From: Cyclobacteriaceae bacterium
GTDB taxonomy: Bacteria; Bacteroidota; Bacteroidia; Cytophagales; Cyclobacteriaceae
Direction of reading: 5' to 3'
NCBI GenBank assembly: GCA_021648745.1
Contig: JAKISE010000045.1
Coordinates: 1-23,973, forward strand
Length of the DNA: 23,973 bases
This document shows positions 1 to 7,605 of this stretch, piece by piece. The notes below the pieces were generated by a model that was not told the DNA's origin, did not search any database, and was given only the letters and a program-made list of their open reading frames with translations. The first letter of the stretch is position 1, and each line of letters starts with the position of its first letter. The position numbers and the translations under genes are program-made.

Positions 1-83
1 TTAGTGCTGCTGCTACAGGATTTAATCAACATCGTTCAATTACTATTATTGGAATCAAAAAAAAGCAAACCATCTCATTATGA
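1..83 (+). CDS. C-terminal end of an unidentified protein (partial)
   Basis: Reading from base 3, about 26 codons stay open to a TGA at 81-83, ending in GIKKKQTISL. I prefer this frame because 22 of 26 third positions are A or T, as in the other genes here. The first frame is also open (to a TGA at 103-105) but has a more G/C-rich third position. A good rho-independent terminator lies about 60 bases further on, which fits a plus-strand gene ending here. The fragment is too short to name a family. Confidence 0.4.
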   Translation, partial: SAAATGFNQHRSITIIGIKKKQTISL

Positions 84-145
84 CGCACTTATGAGCTTAA
101 CCTGACGGCTATGGCCGGACAGGCAGGTAAGACCCGATAATCTTT

Positions 146-168
146 GGGCTCTTCCGAGCCCATTTTTT
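146..168 (+). terminator. Rho-independent terminator upstream of comF
   Basis: A 6-bp stem (GGGCTC 146-151, GAGCCC 156-161) with a TTCC loop and an extra T-A pair is followed by A and six T residues (163-168). It would end the transcript of the partial gene at the left edge and insulate comF. Confidence 0.75.
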
Positions 169-258
169 GAGGGTTGTTACCTTCATTGGTTAACCAAGAT
201 AAACGTTAAGTTACAGAAATAAATAATAGGCTCTTGCCCATGAATGGATTGAGCTCTA

Positions 259-288
259 CCTAAGAAAAACGACCTACTATTTCTTAGG
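259..288. repeat. Inverted repeat in the comF leader
   Basis: CCTAAGAAA (259-267) and its exact complement TTTCTTAGG (280-288) flank a 12-base spacer. The following AACTCAG makes it look like a decayed version of the ends of element C (TTCCTTAGGTCGAACTCAGG) seen elsewhere in the window. A role in transcription or RNA structure ahead of comF is possible but unsupported. Confidence 0.4.
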
Positions 289-337
289 AACTCAGTCGGC
301 TATTTTTATTCTTCAACTAAAACGGCTAACTTGTTTT

Positions 338-1015
338 ATGTTAGATTTTTTGAAAGATGCTGCCAATTTGGTGTTTCCTTGTACCTGCCCAGGCTGCAAC
401 AGACCTCTTTTAAAAACGGAGGAATTTATTTGTTTACACTGCCAAACTAACTTACCAAATCGATTAAATTTCAAAAATGAAGACCTCAAGCAGCGTTTTT
501 ATGGTAGAATACAGCTAGAAGAGGCCTACGGGTTTTTGCTTTTTAAAAACCAAGGCCTTACTCAAAAGCTATTACACGCCATAAAATATAATGGCAATCA
601 AGAGCTAGCAAAAGAATTAGGGTGCCTATTTGGTGTTAGTTGTCAACAACTAAGCCTCTTTTCTTCTGTTGATGTGGTTGTTCCAATCCCTCTTCATAAA
701 AGTAAATACCGGTTACGAGGGTTTAATCAAAGTGCTTTAATAGCAGAGGGCTTGGTTTCTGTATTAGCTATTGAAATGGACAATAAAGCAGTTATTAGAA
801 AAGTAAAAACTACTACCCAAACGAAGAAGACAAGAGCAGAAAGATGGAAAAATGTAGACAATACCTTTGAGGTTGTTTCTAACCATTTGGAAAACAAGCA
901 TGTATTATTGGTAGATGATGTGATTACAACAGGAGCAACGCTTGAAAGTTGTGGACAAACAATATTGGCTTCGGGTGCATCAAAAATAAGTATTGCCTGT
1001 TTGGCCTTAGCTTAA
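338..1015 (+). CDS. comF: ComF family phosphoribosyltransferase-like competence protein
   Basis: The 225-residue protein has the ComF layout. An N-terminal zinc-ribbon has two Cys pairs (CTCPGC near residue 16 and CLHC near 32). A phosphoribosyltransferase-type fold follows, with the PRPP-loop motif LLVDDVITTGAT near the C-terminus and the family's VPIPLHKSKYRLRGFNQS segment in the middle. ComF homologues are needed for natural DNA uptake in several bacteria, probably acting on single-stranded DNA in the cytoplasm; that role is inferred from the family. Length is normal. It is a single gene, convergent with gldJ. Its TAA stop lies within the 8-bp target duplication of an inserted element, so the insertion landed at the stop codon without damaging the protein. 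Confidence 0.88.
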   Translation: MLDFLKDAANLVFPCTCPGCNRPLLKTEEFICLHCQTNLPNRLNFKNEDLKQRFYGRIQLEEAYGFLLFKNQGLTQKLLHAIKYNGNQELAKELGCLFGVSCQQLSLFSSVDVVVPIPLHKSKYRLRGFNQSALIAEGLVSVLAIEMDNKAVIRKVKTTTQTKKTRAERWKNVDNTFEVVSNHLENKHVLLVDDVITTGATLESCGQTILASGASKISIACLALA

Positions 1016-1019
1016 TTAG

Positions 1020-1392
1020 GGTCTGCTGAAAAACTATAGGTTTTGCTAAAAACGTTGAGGCTATGCAATTGTTTAGCTTCTCTCTGTAAGCTACAGTACA
1101 AACAAAACTGATGTATTGGCTAAAAACCCCAGCACTTTGAGTTACCGATGGCCTTAAATTAAATGCTTTAAAAATTTTAATTTGTGGAGCGGTTAAAAAA
1201 GTTTGCTGTTTGAGTTCCATTTCTCTGGGGCGAGTTTCAAAGTTTTTCAGCGTAACCAATTGAAATTTAGCAATTTAATTTATAGCCTTGACTTTTTTTC
1301 TTGCTTTTTGTGTCAAGACAAAAAGTAAGAGCCCGTCTGGCTTGAAGACAAAAACATAAACTTTGATGGAAACGTGTGTTTTTCAGCAGACC
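1020..1392. mobile_element. Element A: 373-bp MITE-like insertion with 8-bp target duplication
   Basis: GGTCTGCTGAAAAAC at 1020-1034 and its exact reverse complement at 1378-1392 form perfect 15-bp terminal inverted repeats. TTAATTAG occurs directly at both outer edges (1012-1019 and 1393-1400), as expected of a target-site duplication. The interior encodes no recognisable transposase; a 111-residue antisense frame runs through it and out into comF and is not convincing. It is therefore probably a non-autonomous element or a deleted insertion sequence mobilised in trans. The ends resemble those of several DDE-transposase IS families, but I cannot assign one. It lies between comF and the terminator comF shares with gldJ. 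Confidence 0.8.
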
Positions 1393-1405
1393 TTAATTAG
1401 GGCAT

Positions 1406-1436
1406 AAAAAAAGGCGCCAATGGCGCCTTAAATTTT
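1406..1436 (-). terminator. Bidirectional terminator between comF and gldJ
   Basis: An 8-bp perfect stem, AAGGCGCC (1411-1418) and GGCGCCTT (1422-1429), has a 3-base loop. On the minus strand it is followed by a run of seven U (from A 1406-1412), a strong terminator for gldJ. On the plus strand the tail AAATTTT is weaker but could serve comF. Without element A it would start just beyond the comF stop codon. Confidence 0.8.
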
Positions 1437-1449
1437 GTTAATCCATAGT

Positions 1450-2700
1450 TTAATAATTAGAACCAGCTCTAATCATTGCACAACGGAAACCAATTGTTGA
1501 AGTGGCAGAATCTTGATCTATATATCTTCTAGTTCCTGGAGATAACCAGTAAGCCACATCTTTCCAAGATCCTCCTTTATAAACCCTAGAGGTATTGGTT
1601 ATTAATTGTTTTTGTGGGTCATATTTATCTACATTATCAAGAAAATCGTCTCTACGCATAGGGTTTAAATCTTCCATATCTTGAAAAGATAAAGGACGAT
1701 ATAAATCTTGAACCCATTCATTAACATTACCTGCCATATTATAAAGGCCATAATCGTTTGGAGGGTACTCGTACACATAAGCCGTAATCATGGCTCCATC
1801 GTTAAGTTTACCTGCAATACCTGCATAATCACCTCTACCTCGTTTAAAGTTTGCTAAAAAATAACCCATTTCTTTACCATAAGGGTTTCTTAAAGAGTGG
1901 CCATCCCAAGGGTATAGTCTATTATGAGTTTGGTTTTCATCTAACCACTGAGTACCAATAAGTGCTTGAGCAGCATATTCCCATTCTGCTTCAGAAGGCA
2001 ACCTATAATCAGGAAGAATAATGCCAGATTCCAAAGGAATTCTGCCATCAGATTCTGCTTCAGCCATAAGGTCTGGGTCCCAATCACCATTATCAATGGC
2101 AGCGGTTTCCAGTCCCATATTTACGGCATCTGTCCTCCACTCAGAATAATCGGTTGCCTGTCTCCAGCTAACCCCCACAACAGGGAAGTAACGGAAACCC
2201 GGATATTTTAAATAATGCTCAGCATACGGGTCGTTAAATGCTAATCGTGCTTTCCAAACTTCTTCGTCAGGGTTGATGGTAGCTTTAAAAGCAGCCGATG
2301 AATCCGATGCTTCTACATAAAACATGTATTCTAACCAGTGGATGTTGGCTACTTCTGTCTCATCCATATAAAAAGAGGCCACGGTTACCGTTCTCTCAAT
2401 ATTATCTCTAGCCATAATAACGTCTTCCTCGAAAGAACCCAAAACCATTCTACCTCCCTCTATAAAAACAAGGTTTGGCCCTTCGGGCTGTCCATGAAAT
2501 GGATGTGTTTTATACCCAGCAGAATCTTCATAGTCTTGACTGTAAGCCAAGCCAGTTGAAGTACTGAACTGTCCAGGGTATTCACTGTTTGGTTGTCCTC
2601 CTCCTTTACCACAAGCAACAAATATCAGGGCAGAAAGACTTAAGTAAGCCAAGGCCTTTGATATGCTTCGAATAGATTTCATATATTCTGTTTTTTTCAT
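1450..2700 (-). CDS. gldJ: Gliding motility lipoprotein GldJ (formylglycine-generating-enzyme fold)
   Basis: I place the start at the ATG at 2700 (416 residues) rather than the TTG one codon upstream. The N-terminus is a lipoprotein signal ending SALIFVAC, with lipidated Cys near residue 30. The rest is an FGE-sulfatase/SUMF1-like domain: LVFIEGGRMVLGSFEEDV, then SFYMDETEVANIHWLEY, VVGVSWRQATDYSEWR, LPSEAEWEYAA, GNVNEWVQDLYRP and a closing KGGSWKD/GFRCAM. The early stretch with PRTVTV-like and SFYMDETEV motifs matches GldJ better than GldK. GldJ is an outer-membrane-associated lipoprotein needed for gliding and linked to the type IX secretion system, where it stabilises GldK. At about 416 residues it is shorter than the Flavobacterium protein, as I recall for Cytophagales versions. 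It stands alone: no other gld or por gene is in the window. Confidence 0.82.
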   Translation of the reverse strand: MKKTEYMKSIRSISKALAYLSLSALIFVACGKGGGQPNSEYPGQFSTSTGLAYSQDYEDSAGYKTHPFHGQPEGPNLVFIEGGRMVLGSFEEDVIMARDNIERTVTVASFYMDETEVANIHWLEYMFYVEASDSSAAFKATINPDEEVWKARLAFNDPYAEHYLKYPGFRYFPVVGVSWRQATDYSEWRTDAVNMGLETAAIDNGDWDPDLMAEAESDGRIPLESGIILPDYRLPSEAEWEYAAQALIGTQWLDENQTHNRLYPWDGHSLRNPYGKEMGYFLANFKRGRGDYAGIAGKLNDGAMITAYVYEYPPNDYGLYNMAGNVNEWVQDLYRPLSFQDMEDLNPMRRDDFLDNVDKYDPQKQLITNTSRVYKGGSWKDVAYWLSPGTRRYIDQDSATSTIGFRCAMIRAGSNY

Positions 2701-2945
2701 CAAAATTGTTTTCTCATTCAGTTGTTAATGCTTCTTTAACATTAAAATTTGTTGATGTATTGCGCATATAATCACTAAACAAACGCACAACCCACCTATT
2801 TAATTGTCAAAGAAAAAGCAAAATACTACTTATGTGCAAGAAATGCTCAGAAAATGATAAAAAAAAATTGAATTTATGTCGTTATCATACGAATTATGAG
2901 TTTCTCGTTTATAAAACCAAACATAAATTATGTTTATAATAAGCC

Positions 2946-2971
2946 TTGCCGAAAAATTAGCCCTAAATTTG
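2946..2971 (+). promoter_or_regulatory. Candidate Bacteroidota promoter for the TPR gene operon
   Basis: TAAATTTG at 2964-2971 matches TAnnTTTG exactly, with TTG at 2946-2948 upstream. The 15-base gap is slightly shorter than usual. It lies 33 bases before the start codon at 3005. The rest of the 300-base divergent gap (2701-3004) is AT-rich. On the minus strand it holds one isolated TAnnTTTG match (2918-2925) with no partner, so the gldJ promoter is not clear. Confidence 0.5.
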
Positions 2972-3004
2972 AATTTTAAGAGTCACCCATTTTAGACTAA
3001 GAAA

Positions 3005-4171
3005 ATGAAAAATTGTTTCGGTTCAGTATACAGGTCTTTGCTTACGCTTTTTGCACTCATCTTTGTGTTCAATTTTGGCATATATTCTACATCAAACGCC
3101 CAAGAAGTAAATTCGATTATAGCATCAGCAAAAGAGCTTAGTGATAACCAAAAATTTGAAGAAGCGGATAGCCTTTTAACCTCAGCGATTAAGGATAGCC
3201 CACAGTCTAAAATTCTCTTTTTTGAAAGAGGAAACTTGCGATTTTTAAGAGGCGATTATTATGGAGCGGCAGGCGATTTTGGCTTTGCCATTGAAATTGA
3301 TAATAGTTATGCAGAAGCTTTTAACATGAAAGCCTTAGCTATTCATTATAACGGAGACCCAGATTTAGCCATTGAATTTTTTACCAACGCTATTGAATTA
3401 AACCCAATGTTTACTGAGGCTTATTCAAACCGAGGATTTGCATTTTATGCCATTGGAGCCAATGAAAGAGCCTACTTTGATTTTTCGAAAGCCATAGAAT
3501 TAAATCCTGAAAGTGCCGATTTGTATTATAACCGTGGATTTGTTAGGTCTGATTTAGAAGAATATGTGGGTGCCATTGATGACTTTAATAAGTCCATCGC
3601 ACTCGATTCGTTGGATGCGGCAACCTTTCAGTTAAGGGCAGATGCAGAATTTGAAATAGGCGCTCTAGATTATGCTCTTAATGATTATGCCCAAGCTATT
3701 TCGCTCGACTCTTTAGATGAGTTAACCTATGCAAGTAGAGCATTGGTCTATAACGAGCTAGAAAACTATCCAGAGGCTGCCAATGATTATACCAAAGCAA
3801 TAAACCTGTTTGAAGAAAAATATCAACCAGACCCGGAGCTTTATAATTTAAGGGGTGTGGTTTATTATAATTCGCAACAGTACGACCTGGCCATTCAAGA
3901 TTATAGTTATGCACTCGAACTTGAGCCGTCTGCCCCATTATTATACGAAAACAGAGGCGCTGCTTATTTTGAGAGCAAAAAATTCATAGAGTCGGCACAA
4001 GACTATACAGTTGCGATAGACCTTGATCCCGAAAACCCTGAAAATTATTATTTTAGATCGCAAGCAAAATTTGAACTAAACAATAAATTCGATGGATGCT
4101 TAGACCTAAAAAAGGCGGTTGAGTTAGGGCTTGTGGAGGCAAAAAAGGAATTAAAGGAAAAGTGTAAATAA
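3005..4171 (+). CDS. Exported tetratricopeptide-repeat protein
   Basis: The 388-residue protein begins with a long hydrophobic signal peptide (about residues 9-32, ending SNAQE). Roughly nine tandem TPR units of 34 residues follow, with recurring signatures such as AIELNPESADLYYNRGF, ALDYALNDYAQAISLD and AIQDYSYALELEPSAP. TPR arrays are protein-protein interaction scaffolds. This one should sit in the periplasm or on the cell surface, as there is no anchor or second domain. It is the first gene of a tight unit with the ROK kinase (17 bases on), a DUF4136 lipoprotein and a hydrolase. Its partner is unknown and no catalytic role should be assumed. Confidence 0.8.
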   Translation: MKNCFGSVYRSLLTLFALIFVFNFGIYSTSNAQEVNSIIASAKELSDNQKFEEADSLLTSAIKDSPQSKILFFERGNLRFLRGDYYGAAGDFGFAIEIDNSYAEAFNMKALAIHYNGDPDLAIEFFTNAIELNPMFTEAYSNRGFAFYAIGANERAYFDFSKAIELNPESADLYYNRGFVRSDLEEYVGAIDDFNKSIALDSLDAATFQLRADAEFEIGALDYALNDYAQAISLDSLDELTYASRALVYNELENYPEAANDYTKAINLFEEKYQPDPELYNLRGVVYYNSQQYDLAIQDYSYALELEPSAPLLYENRGAAYFESKKFIESAQDYTVAIDLDPENPENYYFRSQAKFELNNKFDGCLDLKKAVELGLVEAKKELKEKCK

Positions 4172-4188
4172 TTTATCGGTTATAATAA

Positions 4189-5154
4189 ATGCAAGAGTTA
4201 GTTTTAGGAATAGATGTGGGTGGAACCAACACTAAATTTGGTTTGGTAAATAGAGAAGGTGAAATTATAGCTGAGGGCACATGTAAAACTGGAGGGTTTC
4301 CTGTTTTTAAGAATTACCTGACTCATCTCATGTCGAATGTTGATGAGGTTCGCGCCAACACAATTGAGCATGCATTAATTGGAGTTGGAATTGGGGCCCC
4401 TAACGGGAATTACTATAGAGGAACCATTGAACACGCCTCTAATTTAGAGTGGAAAGGAATTGTTCCTTTTGTAGAACCACTTAAAAGTTATTTTAGCAAT
4501 ATGCCCATCATTTTAACCAACGATGCCAATGCGGCAGCCATTGGTGAAATGACCTTTGGTGATGCTAAGGGGATGAAAGATTTTATCGTTTTTACTTTAG
4601 GGACAGGGCTAGGCAGTGGCATTGTAGCCAATGGAGAGGTTATTTATGGCAGCGATGGTTTTGCAGGCGAAATAGGGCATACATTGGTAAATGTGTTCGG
4701 TCGTACTTGTGGTTGTGGTCGCAAGGGTTGCCTTGAAACCTATGTGTCTGCCACAGGCATTAAACGAACAGTTTATAAGTTACTTGCCGATTATATGTGC
4801 GATAGTGAGTTAAGGGGAGTCTCCTTTAACGATTTATCTGGCAAAATGATAACGGATGCTGCCTTACGAGGAGACTTTATAGCCGTACAAGCATTTGAAT
4901 ATACAGGCAGAATTTTAGGAATGAAACTAGCAGATACAGTTGCTCATTTTAACCCTGAAGCTATTTTTCTGTTCGGAGGATTAGTAAATGCAGGAAATCT
5001 CCTGATGAACCCAGCTAAATTTCATATGGAAGACAATATGTTGCATTGTTGTAAAGGAAAAGTGAAACTATTGGTTTCTGGTTTACAAAATAAGAATGCA
5101 GCAGTAATGGGGGCAAGTTCATTGGCTTGGAGAGAGATAGATAAAGCCCGATAA
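4189..5154 (+). CDS. ROK family sugar kinase (glucokinase-like)
   Basis: The 321-residue protein has the ROK signatures. The N-terminal phosphate loop is GIDVGGTNTKFG (residues 7-18), the catalytic region is LTNDANAAAIGE, and the nucleotide-binding stretch is FTLGTGLGSGIV. The ROK zinc site is EIGH followed by CGCGRKGCLE. No N-terminal helix-turn-helix is present, so it is an enzyme rather than a ROK repressor. It probably phosphorylates glucose or a related hexose with ATP in the cytoplasm; substrate choice (glucose, fructose, N-acetyl sugars) cannot be read from sequence alone. It starts 17 bases after the TPR gene and the next gene starts 17 bases after it, so it is cotranscribed with exported proteins of no obvious sugar role. 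Confidence 0.88.
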   Translation: MQELVLGIDVGGTNTKFGLVNREGEIIAEGTCKTGGFPVFKNYLTHLMSNVDEVRANTIEHALIGVGIGAPNGNYYRGTIEHASNLEWKGIVPFVEPLKSYFSNMPIILTNDANAAAIGEMTFGDAKGMKDFIVFTLGTGLGSGIVANGEVIYGSDGFAGEIGHTLVNVFGRTCGCGRKGCLETYVSATGIKRTVYKLLADYMCDSELRGVSFNDLSGKMITDAALRGDFIAVQAFEYTGRILGMKLADTVAHFNPEAIFLFGGLVNAGNLLMNPAKFHMEDNMLHCCKGKVKLLVSGLQNKNAAVMGASSLAWREIDKAR

Positions 5155-5171
5155 AAGTTATATATTAGAGT

Positions 5172-5693
5172 ATGAATAAGTGGTTTCTGTTTCTGATTTT
5201 GGCAAGTTGTAAAGTTTCGTCTTTTACTACCATTATAGCCCCCAACACCTCTTTTCAGTCCTATAAATCCTTTAGATTGGTTGAGTACCCTCATCAAATT
5301 AATATTACACAGCCCGAATATGATAACCAGGAGAATAGAAGCTTAATCAATCAATCGATAATTAATGAAATTACAAGCTGGGGCTTGGTTCAAAATCAAG
5401 AGAAGTCGGACATTATGATTACTTATACATTACTAATTAGAGATATGGTAGATACACGCATAGACTCTGCCGTAGTGTATAAACCTTGGGTAGATACTCA
5501 ACAGGATAGTTTTAATTATACCGAGGGTGCGTTTACCTTAATTATTATGGATGATGAAACGGGCAATGTTATTGCACAATCTCAATTAGAGAGTATAATG
5601 GACCGCAACCCTAAAAAATTTAAGTCAGCGATCCCGCACTTGATAAAAAAAATGTTTAGCAGAATAGAGGATGAAGTAAACAAACATGATTAA
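5172..5693 (+). CDS. DUF4136-like lipoprotein
   Basis: The 173-residue protein starts with a very short lipoprotein signal (MNKWFLFLILASC, lipid Cys at 13). The body fits the DUF4136 pattern: a TSFQSYKSFRLVEYP start, an early helix like NQSIINEITSWGLVQN, a SDIMITYTLLI strand, then FTLIIMDDETGNVIAQSQLE and a closing helix with HLIKKMFSRI. DUF4136 proteins are periplasm-facing lipoproteins of unknown biochemical role, common in Bacteroidota. It overlaps the next gene by 8 bases, implying translational coupling. Family assignment is by pattern and could be wrong; lipoprotein status is better supported. Confidence 0.68.
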   Translation: MNKWFLFLILASCKVSSFTTIIAPNTSFQSYKSFRLVEYPHQINITQPEYDNQENRSLINQSIINEITSWGLVQNQEKSDIMITYTLLIRDMVDTRIDSAVVYKPWVDTQQDSFNYTEGAFTLIIMDDETGNVIAQSQLESIMDRNPKKFKSAIPHLIKKMFSRIEDEVNKHD

Positions 5694-6579
5694 GTTCATT
5701 TATTTACTTAGCTTATTATTAATTCCAACTTCTATAGTTAGCCAGCCTTCCATAGGAGATGAAGGTTATGAGGTTATCCGAGAAGCTTATTCTTATGATA
5801 ATACTCTTGCTCTAAATGTTACGATACAAGAGGAGGAAGAGTTTGTAACATATTCGAGAACAGAACTCCATTTTACAGGCGTCAGCGAAAAAGTGGGCGC
5901 CTACTTAGCCATTCCTAAAAGCGGAGAAGGACCATTTCCGGTAGTACTATTGATTGATGGCATGGGTGGCTCAAAAGAACGGTGGTTTAGGGCGAATAAC
6001 TGGCCGAATGGGTTAGAAACTGTTGAGGCCTTGGTACGTAAAGGGTTTGCCGTTTTTACCATTGATGCGGTCATGCATGGAGAACGGGTTGATACCACTG
6101 GTGTATTTCCCCAACCACAATCTCTGCGAAAAGAAAACTTAATGTATACGGTTCAAGATATGATTAAGCAAACAGTACAAGACTATATGCGAGGACTGGA
6201 CTATCTCGAAACGCGCAATGATATAGACGCTAAAACCACAGGTGTTTACGGGTTAAGCATGGGTGGCGCTGTTACTTTTATTCTTACAGGTTTAGATGAA
6301 AGAATTAAGGCGGCAGCCACGGGAGTGCCAGTTGTTTATGGAAATGAATATAGCCTTGTAAATGCATATAATTTTACACCTCGTATTCAAAACAAGCCTT
6401 TTTTAATGATTATAGGAGAGTTAGATGCGTATTATACACCTAAAATAGCCAAACAACTTTTTAGCTCTATAGGAGGAGATCAAAACCATTTTATTGTTTT
6501 TAATGGAGGGCATAAGATACCAACAACCTACATACCCACCATTGCAGATTGGTTTGAGAACAACCTTGCTGCCGAATAA
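5686..6579 (+). CDS. Secreted alpha/beta hydrolase (dienelactone-hydrolase-like)
   Basis: The 297-residue protein has a signal peptide (about residues 1-19, ending SIVSQ) and an alpha/beta-hydrolase core. FPVVLLIDGMGGSKERW forms the oxyanion region. GVYGLSMGGA is the nucleophile elbow with Ser near 191. MIIGELDAYYTP carries the likely acid, and FNGGHKIP the catalytic His. It should hydrolyse an ester or related bond outside the cytoplasm; the substrate is unknown. The extra N-terminal 80 residues fit cap-bearing esterases of the dienelactone-hydrolase/acetyl-xylan-esterase type. It is the last gene of the four-gene unit. The stop codon sits in an AT-rich inverted repeat (AAGAATT 6578-6584, AATTCTT 6602-6608) that may weakly terminate the transcript. 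Confidence 0.82.
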   Translation: MIKFIYLLSLLLIPTSIVSQPSIGDEGYEVIREAYSYDNTLALNVTIQEEEEFVTYSRTELHFTGVSEKVGAYLAIPKSGEGPFPVVLLIDGMGGSKERWFRANNWPNGLETVEALVRKGFAVFTIDAVMHGERVDTTGVFPQPQSLRKENLMYTVQDMIKQTVQDYMRGLDYLETRNDIDAKTTGVYGLSMGGAVTFILTGLDERIKAAATGVPVVYGNEYSLVNAYNFTPRIQNKPFLMIIGELDAYYTPKIAKQLFSSIGGDQNHFIVFNGGHKIPTTYIPTIADWFENNLAAE

Positions 6580-6709
6580 GAATTACGCACTCCACTCGTT
6601 CAATTCTTGTTCTTTATATCATTGGTTACCCATTTAAATCCCCAAAACGTAAATAAATTCAGGATGACCATATATTTGGTGTTATTCTGGCATATAAAAA
6701 TTCTCTGTA

Positions 6710-6909
6710 CTTTAAGTAAAAATTTCATAAACAACTTAAATTTGTGTAGAACAAACGGGTTAAGTCATCTGCCAATTGGCGGAGAGGAAGTTTGGAGAAA
6801 TTTCACAAAAGCCCTTGAGGGAAATAGTTAGCAAGCATCTTTTAGAAATAAAAATCTCAACTACTACCTTATTTTCTGACAGCATTCCTTAGGTCGAACA
6901 CAAGTTTAA
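6710..6909. repeat. Element C copy, ending one base before the response-regulator start
   Basis: Bases 6710-6764 match 23910-23964 with about eight differences (CTTTAAGT, AATTTCATAAAC, AAATTT and TAACGAGTTAA-like blocks in the same order). Bases 6877-6909 (CTGACAGCATTCCTTAGGTCG and beyond) are the reverse complement of the left end of the copy at 23881. The stretch thus has the interior and one terminal repeat of a dispersed element; the opposite terminus is not recognisable. The 331-base gap 6580-6910 holds nothing else I can call, and the 74-residue frame within it is not convincing. Confidence 0.6.
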
Positions 6910-6910
6910 T

Positions 6911-7588
6911 ATGAAAGTTTTATTAATTGAAGATGAGGTTAGGGTTTCTTCTTTTATAAAGAAGGGGTTAGAAGAGCAGGGAGAAGAGGTAACTCAGGCA
7001 TTTGATGGTCAAACGGGACTAAACTTGGCATGCCAGCATGCCTTTGACGTCATTATTCTTGATGTGGTAATGCCCGTAATGAATGGCATTCAAGTGTGTA
7101 ATAAGCTAAAAAATGATTATAAAATAAGCACACCTATTCTAATGCTTACTGCGTTGGGCACAACTGATGACATTGTATTAGGATTAGAAACAGGCGCAGA
7201 CGACTATTTAACAAAACCATTTAAGTTTAAAGAGTTGCTTGCTCGGCTCAATGTTTTAAACCGTAGAAAAAAACTAGACAATGCTCCGGTAGAAATAATT
7301 GAGGCACAGGGAGTAAAAATGAACCTTACCACCAAAGAAGTTACTCGTGATGGAAATAAAATTAAACTAACGGCTAGAGAGTTTAAATTGCTTGAATACT
7401 TAATAAAAAACAAAAACAGGGTAGTAACACGAACAGATATTTTGGAAAGCGTTTGGGAAGTAGATTTTGATTTAGGCACCAATGTAATTGATGTGTATGT
7501 TAACTATTTGCGCAAAAAGGCTGGTAAGGGCTTAAAAACCAAGCTTATTGAAACAGTAATTGGCATGGGCTATATTATTAAAGACTAA
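6911..7588 (+). CDS. OmpR/PhoB-family response regulator
   Basis: The 225-residue protein has an N-terminal receiver domain: acidic pocket IEDE near residues 6-9, phospho-acceptor Asp51 in ILDVVMPVMNG, LMLTALG with the switch Thr, and LTKPF with the conserved Lys. A C-terminal winged-helix DNA-binding domain follows (LTAREFKLLEYLIKNKNRVV, then a YVNYLRKKAG recognition helix). The histidine kinase gene follows after 17 bases, making a standard two-component pair. A four-unit 11-bp array of the type bound by this family lies about 1.8 kb downstream, ahead of the SulP gene, and is a plausible target. The start codon lies one base after the end of an element C copy, so its promoter may lie inside that repeat. 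Confidence 0.92.
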   Translation: MKVLLIEDEVRVSSFIKKGLEEQGEEVTQAFDGQTGLNLACQHAFDVIILDVVMPVMNGIQVCNKLKNDYKISTPILMLTALGTTDDIVLGLETGADDYLTKPFKFKELLARLNVLNRRKKLDNAPVEIIEAQGVKMNLTTKEVTRDGNKIKLTAREFKLLEYLIKNKNRVVTRTDILESVWEVDFDLGTNVIDVYVNYLRKKAGKGLKTKLIETVIGMGYIIKD

Positions 7589-7605
7589 CAACCTGAGTTG
7601 AACAC

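Noticed and set aside
924..1259. 111-residue minus-strand frame across comF and element A
   Set aside because: It straddles the element boundary, overlaps comF antisense, and contains no transposase motif. A short coding remnant inside element A cannot be fully excluded.
2918..2925. TACCAAAC-region match to a minus-strand TAnnTTTG for gldJ (complement of CAAACATA)
   Set aside because: No TTG-like partner at the right distance and it would leave a leader of more than 200 bases.
6607..6831. 74-residue plus-strand frame between the hydrolase and response regulator
   Set aside because: Composition is not protein-like and it covers an element C copy.
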